A stretch of DNA of 64,000 nt from an uncultured Bacteroides sp. (GTDB lineage Bacteria > Bacteroidota > Bacteroidia > Bacteroidales > Bacteroidaceae): NCBI GenBank assembly GCA_949296575.1, contig CASFPE010000029.1, forward strand, positions 62,001 to 126,000, given 5' to 3'. Under the pieces are notes generated by a model, which saw only the letters and a list, made by a program, of their open reading frames with translations, was not told where the DNA came from and did no database searches. Made by a program: the position numbers and the translations under genes. Position 1 is the stretch's first letter, and the number at the start of each line of letters is the position of its first letter. Positions 55,564 through 63,983 of the stretch are shown in pieces.

Positions 55564-56607
55564 ATGGCAAAGATGCTTTTTGGCGGCGTCACCGAGAACG
55601 TGGTGACCCGCGACGAGTTCCCTCTCGAGAAGGCTCGCGAGGTGTTGGCGGGCGAGACCATCGCCGTCATCGGTTACGGAGTGCAGGGGCCGGGGCAATC
55701 CCTGAACCTGCGCGACAATGGGTTCAACGTGATTGTGGGGCAGCGCGAAGGCCGCACGTTCGACAAGGCGGTGGCCGACGGCTGGGTGCCAGGCCAGACG
55801 CTGTTCGGCATCGAGGAGGCCTGCCGCAGGGCCACCGTCGTGATGTGCCTGCTCAGCGACGCAGCCGTGATGTCCGTGTGGCCCCTGATGAAGCCCTGCC
55901 TCGCGCCGGGCAAGGCGTTGTACTTCTCCCACGGCTTCGCCATCACGTGGAACGACCGCACGGGCGTGGTGCCGCCCCCGGACGTGGACGTCATCATGGT
56001 GGCGCCCAAGGGCAGCGGCACGTCGCTGCGCACCATGTTCCTCGAAGGGCGGGGGCTGAACTCCTCCTACGCCGTGTGGCAGGACGCCACCGGGCGCGCC
56101 CTGGAGCGCACGCTGGCCCTGGGCATCGGCATCGGCTCCGGCTACTTGTTCGAGACCACCTTCGAGCGCGAGGCCGTGTCGGACCTCACCGGGGAGCGCG
56201 GCTCCCTCATGGGGGCGATACAGGGCTTGCTGCTGGCGCAGTACGAGGTGCTGAGGGAGAACGGGCACACGCCCTCCGAGGCGTTCAACGAGACGGTGGA
56301 GGAACTCACCCAGTCGCTCATGCCCCTGTTCGCGCAGCGCGGCATGGACTGGATGTACGCCAACTGCTCCACCACGGCCCAGCGGGGGGCGTTGGACTGG
56401 ATGGGCCCCTTCCACGACGCGATAAAGCCCGTCATGCAGCGGCTCTACGAGAGCGTGCGCAGCGGCCACGAGGCGCAGGTGTCCATCGACAGCAACTCGC
56501 GCCCCGGCTACCGCGAGGGGCTGGAGGAGGAACTCCGCGCGCTGCGCGAGAGCGAGATGTGGCAGGCGGCCGCCACGGTGCGCCGCTTGCGGCCTGAGAA
56601 CAACTGA
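55564..56607 (+). CDS. ilvC: ketol-acid reductoisomerase
   Basis: 347 residues, class I length. Rossmann motif GYGVQGPGQSLNLRDNG with the cofactor-specificity region IVGQREGRTF. The metal- and substrate-site residues follow in DLTGERGSLMGAIQGLLLAQYE and MYANCSTTAQRGALDW. Converts acetolactate or acetohydroxybutyrate in the branched-chain pathway. Last gene of the operon; a terminator follows. Confidence 0.95.
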   Translation: MAKMLFGGVTENVVTRDEFPLEKAREVLAGETIAVIGYGVQGPGQSLNLRDNGFNVIVGQREGRTFDKAVADGWVPGQTLFGIEEACRRATVVMCLLSDAAVMSVWPLMKPCLAPGKALYFSHGFAITWNDRTGVVPPPDVDVIMVAPKGSGTSLRTMFLEGRGLNSSYAVWQDATGRALERTLALGIGIGSGYLFETTFEREAVSDLTGERGSLMGAIQGLLLAQYEVLRENGHTPSEAFNETVEELTQSLMPLFAQRGMDWMYANCSTTAQRGALDWMGPFHDAIKPVMQRLYESVRSGHEAQVSIDSNSRPGYREGLEEELRALRESEMWQAAATVRRLRPENN

Positions 56608-56636
56608 CGGCGGCCGCGTGCCGCCGCGAGGGCAGA

Positions 56637-56666
56637 GGGGCGCCGCCGGAAGGGGGCGCCCCTTTT
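56637..56666. terminator. terminator after ilvC
   Basis: An 8-bp GC stem GGGGCGCC (56637-56644) / GGCGCCCC (56655-56662), followed by TTTT. It ends the ilv operon and lies before the convergent prenyltransferase gene. Confidence 0.7.
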
Positions 56667-56697
56667 CCGCATGGGGGCGGGGAGGCGGCGGGGCGCG

Positions 56698-57600
56698 TCA
56701 CAGGAGCCTTGCCGCCACGAAGGAGGCCGCCAGCAGGAGGCTGAACGCGAGCTGCAGCTGCGCCGTGGCGCGGTCCACGTTGGCCACCGTGCCGTCGCCC
56801 AGGCTGGTGGCGCGGAAGATGACGCGCACGTTCCTCACGGCAAGGGGCAGGGCCAGCAGGCTGGCCAGCGACCACAGGGGGAACACGCCGGCCGCCGCGC
56901 ACCCAGCCACCCATGCGAAGGGGAACAGTGCCTCGAAGGCGTAGACGCGGGCGGAGCGGCGCGGCCCCAGTATCATGGGCAGCGTGCGGATGCAGGAGCC
57001 GAAGTCGGTGCGCGTGTCGCGCATGTTGTTGGCATGCAGGATGGCCACCGTGATGAGGCCGATGGGCAGGGCGAGCCACAGCGTGCCGTAGCCCGTCTGC
57101 ATCGACACGGCTATCGGCAGCCCGAGGGCGGGCAGCACGGCGTAGGCCATGAAGATGGCGAAGTCGCCGATGCCCACGTACTTCATCTCCGTGTAGAACA
57201 CGCCCGTCATCACGCCGAGGCCGCCCACGAATATCAGCAGCGGGTGCGTGAGGCAGGCCAGCATGATGCCGATGCCCGCCGAGAGGAGCATCAGCACGAC
57301 GCTGAACGCCATCACCTCGCGCGGCGACAGGATGCCGTCGATGAGCATGCGCACGCAGTCCGCGTCCTCATGGTCCACGCCGTTGTGGTAGTCGCGGTAG
57401 TCGCTCAGCAAGTTGGCGGCGGCGTGGAACAGCACGATGCCCGCCAGCGACCACACCGCGCCCATCGGCCAGAGCATCTTCCCGTCCCACCACAAATAAG
57501 CGGCCATCGCCACCACCGGCATGGCTGAGGCAGGGAACGACCACGGCCTCGTGGCCGTCACCCAGTCCTTCAATGTCCGTTTCCTGTTGATTCTTCCCAT
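56698..57600 (-). CDS. second UbiA-family prenyltransferase
   Basis: 300 residues from ATG 57600 (MGRINRKRTLKDWVTATRPWSFPAS). An integral membrane protein with about nine helices. First Asp motif NLLSDYRDYHNGVDHEDAD, second NNMRDTRTDFGSCIRTLPMIL. UbiA/MenA-like, but less typical of MenA than the gene at 26.9-27.8 kb: the first motif and the linker differ. It may add a prenyl chain to another quinone precursor or lipid, or be a redundant MenA. Confidence 0.75.
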   Translation of the reverse strand: MGRINRKRTLKDWVTATRPWSFPASAMPVVAMAAYLWWDGKMLWPMGAVWSLAGIVLFHAAANLLSDYRDYHNGVDHEDADCVRMLIDGILSPREVMAFSVVLMLLSAGIGIMLACLTHPLLIFVGGLGVMTGVFYTEMKYVGIGDFAIFMAYAVLPALGLPIAVSMQTGYGTLWLALPIGLITVAILHANNMRDTRTDFGSCIRTLPMILGPRRSARVYAFEALFPFAWVAGCAAAGVFPLWSLASLLALPLAVRNVRVIFRATSLGDGTVANVDRATAQLQLAFSLLLAASFVAARLL

Positions 57601-57726
57601 AAGTTTTTTGCCACAAATATAGACCTTTGCCTGCACACTTGCAAGCTTCCCGCCCGCTTTCTTCCCCGCCGCCGCCCACATTATTATATATGCGCCGAAA
57701 AGCCTGCATTTTTCCCGCCTTTTTGC

Positions 57727-57755
57727 TTGCGGGTTCAAAAAAATCCTTATATTTG
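57727..57755 (+). promoter_or_regulatory. candidate promoter of HU-like gene 2
   Basis: TTG (57727-57729) and TATATTTG (57748-57755), 18 nt apart. The implied untranslated leader to the ATG at 58028 is about 265 nt and holds a hairpin cluster. Confidence 0.5.
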
Positions 57756-57814
57756 CACCGTTGCCGTTGCGAAACGGGCTGACTTAAATTTTTGCCAACA
57801 GGGAAGGCAGCAGA

Positions 57815-57922
57815 GAGCAGCGCGGCTCACTGCCCGTGAGCAACGCCGCTCACCTGCCAAGAGCAACGCGGCTCGTCACCAGAGAGCCGCGTTGCTCGCA
57901 CCCTGTGAGCAACGCGGCTCAC
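57815..57922. repeat. cluster of five GAGC-AACGCG-GCTC palindromic repeats
   Basis: Copies of a 14-18 bp element at 57815-57830, 57836-57853, 57861-57874, 57884-57897 (inverted) and 57905-57922. Each element alone has GAGC / GCTC (or GTGAGC / GCTCAC) arms. The third and fourth are exact reverse complements and can form a 14-bp hairpin with a 9-nt loop. The cluster sits in the 5' leader of the HU-like gene. Confidence 0.85.
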
Positions 57923-58027
57923 CGCAGCGGCACAAAGGGGCGGGGCGCGAATCCGCCCGCCTGCCCGCCGCAAGGCGGGGCAGGAACGAAGCAGGAACTT
58001 GATTATTAACTTATAAACGATTTGATT

Positions 58028-58492
58028 ATGGACTATAAGCTTGTTCAGAAAGTAAATCCACAGAAGCGGAACGAGCCCGCGAAGTGGTACGCAGTGCCTC
58101 TCACCGGCGAGGCCGAGAGCAGCGAGGAAGTGGCCAAGGCCGCCACCGCCAACACCACCACCGCCGCCATCGAGATGCAGGCCGCCATGGAGCATTACGG
58201 CGAGTACATCCTTGCCAAGCTGCAGAAGGGCGAGGCCGTGTCGCTCGGCAAGCTCGGCACGCTGCGCCCCACCTTCAAGAGCGAGGGGGCGGCAGACATC
58301 GACGCGTTCAACCCCAACACGATGATTAGCACGCCGCGCATCCGGTTCATCGCCTCCAAGTGGTTCCGCAACGCGTTCAAGAACGGCATCACCTACCGCA
58401 ACGCCGGGGTGAAGGACGGCGACATCGACTACGCCACCATCTCGGCCTACAAGCAGGCCAAGGCGCAGGAGTCAGGCGGCGGCACGGAATAG
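58028..58492 (+). CDS. HU-related DNA-binding protein
   Basis: 154 residues. Start MDYKLVQKVNPQKRNEPAKWYAV; then EEVAKAATANTTTAAIEMQAAMEHYGEYILAKLQKGEAVSLGKLGTLRPTFKSEG, which is the HU-like (TIGR01201-type) fold of Bacteroidetes with its beta arms near 60-110. The C-terminal tail is acidic and polar. Likely nucleoid-associated. Long hairpin-rich leader upstream, strong hairpin downstream. Confidence 0.88.
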   Translation: MDYKLVQKVNPQKRNEPAKWYAVPLTGEAESSEEVAKAATANTTTAAIEMQAAMEHYGEYILAKLQKGEAVSLGKLGTLRPTFKSEGAADIDAFNPNTMISTPRIRFIASKWFRNAFKNGITYRNAGVKDGDIDYATISAYKQAKAQESGGGTE

Positions 58493-58510
58493 CCCCCGCC
58501 CGGCAACGCG

Positions 58511-58545
58511 CCGCCCCGCCTCCCGGCAGCCGGGAGGCGGGGCGG
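58511..58545. terminator. strong hairpin between HU-like gene and ygiQ
   Basis: A 16-bp perfect GC-rich stem (58511-58526 with 58530-58545) and a 3-nt loop, between the convergent HU-like and radical SAM genes. It lacks a long T-run on either side, so termination may be assisted. Confidence 0.6.
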
Positions 58546-58561
58546 GCGCAGGCCGCAGCCG

Positions 58562-60382
58562 TCAGAAGCGGCGGCCGTAGAGCTTCATGGCCAAGTCCGC
58601 GCGCCCCATGCGGCGCAGCTCGCCGAGGATGGCGCGGCGGTTCTCCGGCAAGTACCAGAAGAAGAACATCCGCTGCCGCAGCTTCTCCTGCGGCGTGCGG
58701 GCGCAGGCCACCGGGCGCATCGTCCAGGGGTCCAAGCCCGTGTAGTACATCTCCGTGGAAAGCGTCATGGGCGTGGGCGTGAAGTCCTGCACCTGCTCCA
58801 GGCGGAAGCGCAGGTCCTTCGTCGCCGCCGCGAGGGCGGCCATGTCCTCGTCCCCGCAGCCGGGGTGCGACGAGATGAAGTAGGGCACAATCTGCTGCCT
58901 GAGGCCCGCCTCGCGGCAAATGCTGTCGAACATCGCCTTGAACTCCCGGAACTGCCCGAACGGCGGCTTGCGCATGAGGCGCAGCACGGCGTCCGACGTA
59001 TGCTCCGGCGCCACCTTGAGCCGCCCGCCCACGTGCCGCGTGATGAGCTGGCGGGCGTACTCGCGCCGCGTCCGGTCCCACTCCGCGTTGCCGCTGCGCA
59101 GCAGCAGCAGGTCGTAGCGCACGCCGCTGCCCACGAACGACTTCTTCACGCCCGGCAGCGCGTCGACCGCGCGGTAGAGCGCGAGCAGGGGGCCGTGGTC
59201 CGTGCAGAGGTTCGGGCAGGCCGACGGGTGGATGCACGAGGGCCGCTTGCACCTCCGGCACAGCTCCGGGCGCACGCCGTGCATCCCGTACATGTTCGCC
59301 GACGGGCCCCCCAAGTCGCTGACGTAGCCCTTGAAGCCGGGCATCTCCGCCATCCGGCGCACTTCCTCCACGACCGACCGCGCGCTGCGCGACACCACCT
59401 CCTTGCCCTGGTGCGCCGATATGGTGCAGAAGGCGCAGCCGCCGAAGCACCCCCGGTGGAGGGTGACGGAGAACTGCACCGTCTCGAACGCCGGGATGCG
59501 CTTCCCCCGGTAGCGGGGGTGCGGCAGCCGCGTGTAGGGCAGGGCGTAGACGGCGTCCAGCTCCTCCGTCGCCATCGGGGCGAAGGGCGGGTTCACCACC
59601 ATGCACCGCCCGCCCGTCTCCTGCAGCAGCCTCCGCGCCTCCCGGCGGTTGCTCTCCTCCTCCACCACGCGGAAGTTCACGGCCTGCTTGCGGCGGTCGG
59701 CCAGGCACTCCTCGTAGCCGGCCAGCACGATGTCGCCATCCTGCGGCATCACGCGCCTGGCCAGGTAAACGGTCTGCGGCACGTCCCTCGGCACCTGCCC
59801 GGCGGGCATCTCCCGCATGCGGCGGGCCAGCTCCGCGATGGGCTTCTCCCCCATGCCGTAGACGAGGAGGTCGGCCCCGCAGTCGGCCAGTATGCCGGGC
59901 CGCAGGCGGTCCTGCCAGTAGTCGTAGTGGGCCAGGCGGCGCATGGAGGCCTCGATGCCGCCCACGATGACCGGCACGCCCGGCCACAGCTGCTTCAGCT
60001 TCTGCGTGTAGACGATGGTGGGGTAGTCCGGGCGCATCCCCGCCCGTCCGCCGGGCGTGTAAGCGTCGTCGTGCCGGATGCGGCGGGCCGCCGTGTAGCG
60101 GTTCACCATCGAGTCCATCGCGCCCGCCGTCACGCCGAAGAACAGGCGCGGCCGCCCTAATTTGCGGAAGTCGCGGAGGTCGTCCCGCCAGTTCGGCTGG
60201 GGGACGACGGCCACCCTCAGCCCCTCCGCCTCCAGCACCCGCCCGATGACGGCCGCCCCGAACGACGGGTGGTCCACGTAGGCGTCGCCCGTGAACAAAA
60301 TCACGTCCAGTTCCTCCCAGCCCCGCAGGCGCGCCTCCTTCAAGCTCGTCGGCAGCCAGTCAGTCAGTCTGTATTCTTTCAT
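58562..60382 (-). CDS. YgiQ-family radical SAM protein (UPF0313)
   Basis: 606 residues from ATG 60382 (MKEYRLTDWLPTSLKEARLRGWEELD). Radical SAM cluster motif CxxxCxxC in LHRGCFGGCAFC. A B12-like N-terminal region (LDVILFTGDAYVDHPSFG) and C-terminal segments (SSHPGCGDEDMAAL, QDFTPTPMTLSTEMYYTGLDP) are family hallmarks. Function is unproven. Large alternative frames on both strands overlap it and are GC-rich shadows. Confidence 0.88.
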   Translation of the reverse strand: MKEYRLTDWLPTSLKEARLRGWEELDVILFTGDAYVDHPSFGAAVIGRVLEAEGLRVAVVPQPNWRDDLRDFRKLGRPRLFFGVTAGAMDSMVNRYTAARRIRHDDAYTPGGRAGMRPDYPTIVYTQKLKQLWPGVPVIVGGIEASMRRLAHYDYWQDRLRPGILADCGADLLVYGMGEKPIAELARRMREMPAGQVPRDVPQTVYLARRVMPQDGDIVLAGYEECLADRRKQAVNFRVVEEESNRREARRLLQETGGRCMVVNPPFAPMATEELDAVYALPYTRLPHPRYRGKRIPAFETVQFSVTLHRGCFGGCAFCTISAHQGKEVVSRSARSVVEEVRRMAEMPGFKGYVSDLGGPSANMYGMHGVRPELCRRCKRPSCIHPSACPNLCTDHGPLLALYRAVDALPGVKKSFVGSGVRYDLLLLRSGNAEWDRTRREYARQLITRHVGGRLKVAPEHTSDAVLRLMRKPPFGQFREFKAMFDSICREAGLRQQIVPYFISSHPGCGDEDMAALAAATKDLRFRLEQVQDFTPTPMTLSTEMYYTGLDPWTMRPVACARTPQEKLRQRMFFFWYLPENRRAILGELRRMGRADLAMKLYGRRF

Positions 60383-60444
60383 AAAGCCATGTTTAGAGTG
60401 GAATGCAAAAAAGAAGCCCGCCTCCCCGGCGGCCTCCCGCGCCC

Positions 60445-60681
60445 TCAGCGGGCGGAAGGCCCGCCGTCGGGGCGGGTGAATTGCAGGCGCATCGCGCCCG
60501 CCTCGTAGATTTCGCGGAACCCCGCGCCCTGCTCGGCGAGGAACTCCTTCATGTCGGCGAAGGCCGCCTCGTCGTCCGTGGCGAGGTCCACGGCCTCGCC
60601 CGGCGCGGCGGTGTAGTAGGCCCGCAGCATCGGCACCAGCGGGCTGTAGGGCAGCGCGCCCCTCGTGTCAACGGCTTTCAT
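60445..60681 (-). CDS. TusA/YedF-fold protein lacking the sulfur-carrying cysteine
   Basis: 78 residues from ATG 60681. It begins VDTRGALPYSPLVPMLRAY, matching the TusA/YedF start except that the CPxP cysteine is missing (here LPYSP). The rest, DDEAAFADMKEFLAEQGAGFREI, fits the fold's second half. It probably does not carry persulfide; the role is unknown. It overlaps the next gene upstream by 14 nt. Confidence 0.65.
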   Translation of the reverse strand: MKAVDTRGALPYSPLVPMLRAYYTAAPGEAVDLATDDEAAFADMKEFLAEQGAGFREIYEAGAMRLQFTRPDGGPSAR

Positions 60682-61003
60682 CGCCGCCGCCCTCCTGCTC
60701 CCCGGCCTCCTGCGCGGCGGCCCACTCATCGTAGAGCCGCACCAGCTGCCCCAGGCCGAACGCCTTCATGTCGTTGTGGTACACCACGTCGATGCACAGG
60801 TCGAGCAAGTCCTTGCAGCCGCCCTCCTGCGCCGCTATCAGGGAGCGGATGTTCAGGCGGAGCTTCTCCAACACCGCCTCGTCCACGTAGCCCGTGCTGT
60901 CGATCAACTGCCGGAGGAGCGCGTGCCTCCGTATCGTCTCAAGGTTGGCCTCGGAGACCTGGATGCTCCGTGTGCCTTTCTGGTTAGCCTGTATCGTGTA
61001 CAT
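60668..61003 (-). CDS. hypothetical protein, first in a two-gene unit with the TusA-like gene
   Basis: 111 residues, start MYTIQANQKGTRSIQVSEANLETI. Mostly helical by appearance, C-terminal tail rich in E, G and Q. No signal peptide. The two genes overlap, which supports a joint function, but I recognise no domain. Confidence 0.6.
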   Translation of the reverse strand: MYTIQANQKGTRSIQVSEANLETIRRHALLRQLIDSTGYVDEAVLEKLRLNIRSLIAAQEGGCKDLLDLCIDVVYHNDMKAFGLGQLVRLYDEWAAAQEAGEQEGGGDESR

Positions 61004-61149
61004 TATTATATAGGTTTATAAGTTACTGTCCGATTCCTTCGTGCCTTGCACCCTGCAAATGTAGCGGATAATTGCCGAACCGCCGCCATCTTTCCCGGAT
61101 AATTTGCGGCCTCCCCGCCATTTTCCCCCGCAAAAAACCGCCGGGGATG

Positions 61150-61180
61150 TTGCGCCTTTGCCGCCAATCCGCTACCTTTG
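61150..61180 (+). promoter_or_regulatory. promoter of the glycosyltransferase gene
   Basis: TTG (61150-61152) and TACCTTTG (61173-61180), 20 nt apart, 22 nt before the ATG at 61203. Confidence 0.65.
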
Positions 61181-61202
61181 CGGGAAAAACCACGCAACCG
61201 GC

Positions 61203-61928
61203 ATGTTCAGGCTCAAAGACACCACCTTGCTGCCCTCGAAGGCGGCCCTCGCTTCCCTCCCCGGCGGGAAGCTCCTCATCAACACCCTCAACGCCCATTC
61301 CTACAACACCGCCCAGCGCGACCCCCTCTTCGCCCGGGCCCTCCTTGGGGGAGATGTCCTCATCCCCGACGGCGCCGGCGTGGTCATGGCCATGCGGTGG
61401 CTCTACGGGAAACGCATCGGGCGCGTGGCGGGCGCCGACCTGTTCGACTACGAGATGGCCCGCCTCAACGAGAGGGGAGGCACCTGCTTCTTCCTCGGCA
61501 GCAGCGAGGCCGTCCTCGCCCGCATCCGCGAGCGCGCCGCCAGGGATTACCCCCGCATCCGCGTCGCGACCTATTCGCCGCCCTACAAGCCCGATTTCAG
61601 CCCCGAAGACAACGAGGCGATGGTCAATGCCGTCAACGCCGCCCGGCCCGACCTCCTGTGGGTGGGCATGACCGCCCCCAAGCAGGAGAAGTGGGCCTAC
61701 GCGCATTTCCCTCAGCTGGACGTCCGGGGGCATGCCGGCACCATCGGCGCCGTGTTCGACTTCTACGCAGGCACCGTCAAGCGGGCGCCCCGCTGGTGGC
61801 AGGAACACAGCCTCGAGTGGCTCTACCGCCTCCTCAAGGAGCCGCGCCGCATGTGGCGCCGCTACCTCGTGGGCAACGTCCTGTTCCTGTGGAACGTGCT
61901 GCGCGAACGCCGGGCCCGCCGCTCATAA
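61203..61928 (+). CDS. WecG/TagA/CpsF-family glycosyltransferase
   Basis: 241 residues from ATG 61203 (MFRLKDTTLLPSKAAL). GT26-type features: NTLNAHSYNTAQRDPLFARALLGGDVLIPDGAGVVMA, then GADLFDYEMARLNERGG and WVGMTAPKQEKWAY. The family adds a sugar such as ManNAcA or ManNAc to lipid-linked intermediates of capsules, enterobacterial antigen or teichoic acids. It stands alone, so its pathway is not clear. Its end overlaps the convergent LytTR gene by 6 nt. Confidence 0.88.
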   Translation: MFRLKDTTLLPSKAALASLPGGKLLINTLNAHSYNTAQRDPLFARALLGGDVLIPDGAGVVMAMRWLYGKRIGRVAGADLFDYEMARLNERGGTCFFLGSSEAVLARIRERAARDYPRIRVATYSPPYKPDFSPEDNEAMVNAVNAARPDLLWVGMTAPKQEKWAYAHFPQLDVRGHAGTIGAVFDFYAGTVKRAPRWWQEHSLEWLYRLLKEPRRMWRRYLVGNVLFLWNVLRERRARRS

Positions 61929-62636
61929 GCTGCGCTGCCCGATGTAGTCGAGGAACGCCTGCTTGTAGCTGTCGCCCACCGGGACGTATGCCCCGCCGAA
62001 CACGATGCGGTTGCGGTCCACCACGCGTATCTTGTCCTTCCTGACAATGAACGAGCGGTGCACCCGCAGGAACGCCGAGGCGGGCAGCATCTCCTCCAGC
62101 GCCTTCAGGCTCATCAGGCTCAGGATGGGGCGGGGCTGCCCTTCCACGTGGATTTTCACGTAGTCCTTCAGCCCCTCGATGTACAGGATGTCGCGGGTCA
62201 CCACCTGGAGCAGCTTGTAGCCGCTTTTCACGTAGATGCATTCCGGCCCGCCGCCGGGTTGGGCGGCCTGCCCCAGCAGTTCGAACCACTGCAAGGCCTT
62301 GCGGGCCGCCTCCAGGAAATCCGGGTAGCTGACGGGCTTCAGCAGGTAGTCGAGCGCATTGGCGCGGTAGCCCTCCACGGCGTATTGGCTGAAGGCCGTG
62401 GTGAAGACCACCCTCGTGCGGCCGTCAAGCATCTTTGAGAACTCCATGCCGTTGAGCCCGGGCATCTGGATGTCCAGGAACAGCACGTCCACTGCTTGTT
62501 CGCACAAGCAGCCTAATGCCTCTACGGCGCTGGAGTATTTCCCCTTCAGTTCCAGGAAAGGCGTCTTGCGGGCATAGCTCTCCAAGAGTTCCAAGGCAAA
62601 CGGTTCATCATCGACTATGGCGCATGTCAGTCTCAT
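61923..62636 (-). CDS. LytTR-family response regulator
   Basis: 237 residues from ATG 62636 (MRLTCAIVDDEPFALELLESYARK). Receiver domain with the phosphoacceptor Asp55 in LFLDIQMPG and the usual T/K residues (FTTAFS, LLKPVS). C-terminal LytTR DNA-binding domain (about 135-237: YVKSGYKLLQVVTRDILYIEGLKDYVKIH, LPASAFLRVHRSFIVRKDKI). Its partner histidine kinase is not adjacent. Confidence 0.9.
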   Translation of the reverse strand: MRLTCAIVDDEPFALELLESYARKTPFLELKGKYSSAVEALGCLCEQAVDVLFLDIQMPGLNGMEFSKMLDGRTRVVFTTAFSQYAVEGYRANALDYLLKPVSYPDFLEAARKALQWFELLGQAAQPGGGPECIYVKSGYKLLQVVTRDILYIEGLKDYVKIHVEGQPRPILSLMSLKALEEMLPASAFLRVHRSFIVRKDKIRVVDRNRIVFGGAYVPVGDSYKQAFLDYIGQRSL

Positions 62637-62767
62637 AACGGTATGTTTCGCGGCGCAAGGATAATGAAAATCCGCCAAATACGCAAGAAGCGGCGCGGAT
62701 TTCTGCCCGGTTGCAAAAAATCGGGCGGGATGGTGCTTATTTCGCAAAAAAGTGGCATCTTTGCAGC

Positions 62768-63430
62768 ATGAATTGGATAGAGCAGGTGACAGTATTGGAT
62801 TTGCTGGTGAAAGGCTTTGTGACAGGCATCGTGGTGTCTGCCCCGTTGGGGCCTGTGGGCGTCCTCTGCATCCAGCGCACGTTGAACAAAGGCCGCTGGT
62901 ATGGTTTCGTGACCGGTTTGGGCGCTTCGTTGAGCGACTTCATCTATGCATTGCTCACGGGTTACGGCATGAGCTTCATCGTCGATTTCATTGCTGCCAA
63001 CCAGAAGTACCTCCAGTTGCTGGGCAGCGTCATGTTGCTGGCTTTTGGCGTGTACACATTCCGTAGCAATCCGGTGAAGTCGTTGCGTCCTGTTTCGCAC
63101 AACAAGGGGACTTACCTGCACAATTTTGTCACGGCTTTTTTCGTCACGCTCTCCAATCCGCTTATCATCTTCCTGTTCATCGGCCTTTTTGCCCGTTTCT
63201 CTTTCGTGTTGCCAGAAGGCCATATTGCAGAGCAGGTGGCGGGATACCTCGGCATCGTGTTGGGGGCATTCTGCTGGTGGTTCGGCATTACTTATGTCGT
63301 CAACAAGGTGCGTAACCGCTTTAATGTGCGTGGCATTTGGGTGATAAACCGTGCCATCGGGCTGGCGGTAATGGTGATATCTGTTGTGGGAGTGGCGTTG
63401 ACGTTGACGGGAGCTTCTATATATAAGTAG
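62768..63430 (+). CDS. LysE-family amino acid exporter
   Basis: 220 residues from ATG 62768 (MNWIEQVTVLDLLVKGFVTGIV). Six or so membrane helices; LysE signature APLGPVGVLCIQRTLNKGRWYGFVTGLGASLSDFIYA. Likely exports an amino acid or related metabolite across the inner membrane; substrate not predictable. The next gene follows 4 nt later. Confidence 0.82.
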   Translation: MNWIEQVTVLDLLVKGFVTGIVVSAPLGPVGVLCIQRTLNKGRWYGFVTGLGASLSDFIYALLTGYGMSFIVDFIAANQKYLQLLGSVMLLAFGVYTFRSNPVKSLRPVSHNKGTYLHNFVTAFFVTLSNPLIIFLFIGLFARFSFVLPEGHIAEQVAGYLGIVLGAFCWWFGITYVVNKVRNRFNVRGIWVINRAIGLAVMVISVVGVALTLTGASIYK

Positions 63431-63434
63431 GCGT

Positions 63435-63983
63435 ATGTATATATCACGGCAATTGAAAGAGGAGAACATTGCGGAATACTTGCTTTATATGTGGCAGGTG
63501 GAAGACTTGCTCCGCGCCAATGGGTGCGATATCGAGCGCATCGACCATGCTGTCATCGCGCAGTATGGCTTGCCTGATGAGCAGAAACGCCAGCTCCGCC
63601 AGTGGTATGAAGACCTCATTGCCATGATGCATGATGAAAGAGTGGAGAAGCAGGGGCATCTGCAAATCAACAAAAACATTATCCTGTTGCTTACTGACCT
63701 CCATGTGGCTTTGCTGCGTTCTCCGAAGTTCCCGTCCTACAGTGCTGCCTATTATAAAGCATTGCCTTATATCGTGGATCTTCGCCGCCGGTCGGGTGGC
63801 AAAGAGGAAGGAGAATTGGAAACTTGTTTTGAGGCATTGTATGGCATTATGTTGCTTAGGTTGCAGAAGAAACCGGTCAGTGCTGAAACTGGAAAAGCCA
63901 TGGAGGCCATCAGCAGTTTCCTTTCCATGCTGGCCAATTATTATGAAAAGGACAGGGAAGGGAAGTTGGAATTGGAAAATTGA
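63435..63983 (+). CDS. DUF4924 family protein
   Basis: 182 residues. Start MYISRQLKEENIAEYLLYMWQVEDLLRANGCDIERI; helical, cytoplasmic, as in DUF4924 proteins of Bacteroidetes. Function unknown. 4 nt behind the LysE-type gene, so probably co-transcribed. Confidence 0.78.
   Translation: MYISRQLKEENIAEYLLYMWQVEDLLRANGCDIERIDHAVIAQYGLPDEQKRQLRQWYEDLIAMMHDERVEKQGHLQINKNIILLLTDLHVALLRSPKFPSYSAAYYKALPYIVDLRRRSGGKEEGELETCFEALYGIMLLRLQKKPVSAETGKAMEAISSFLSMLANYYEKDREGKLELEN

Noticed and set aside
58389..60160. Large alternative frames over the YgiQ-type gene on both strands
   Set aside because: The radical SAM frame has all family motifs, while the others are low-complexity A/R/G-rich shadows of GC-rich DNA.
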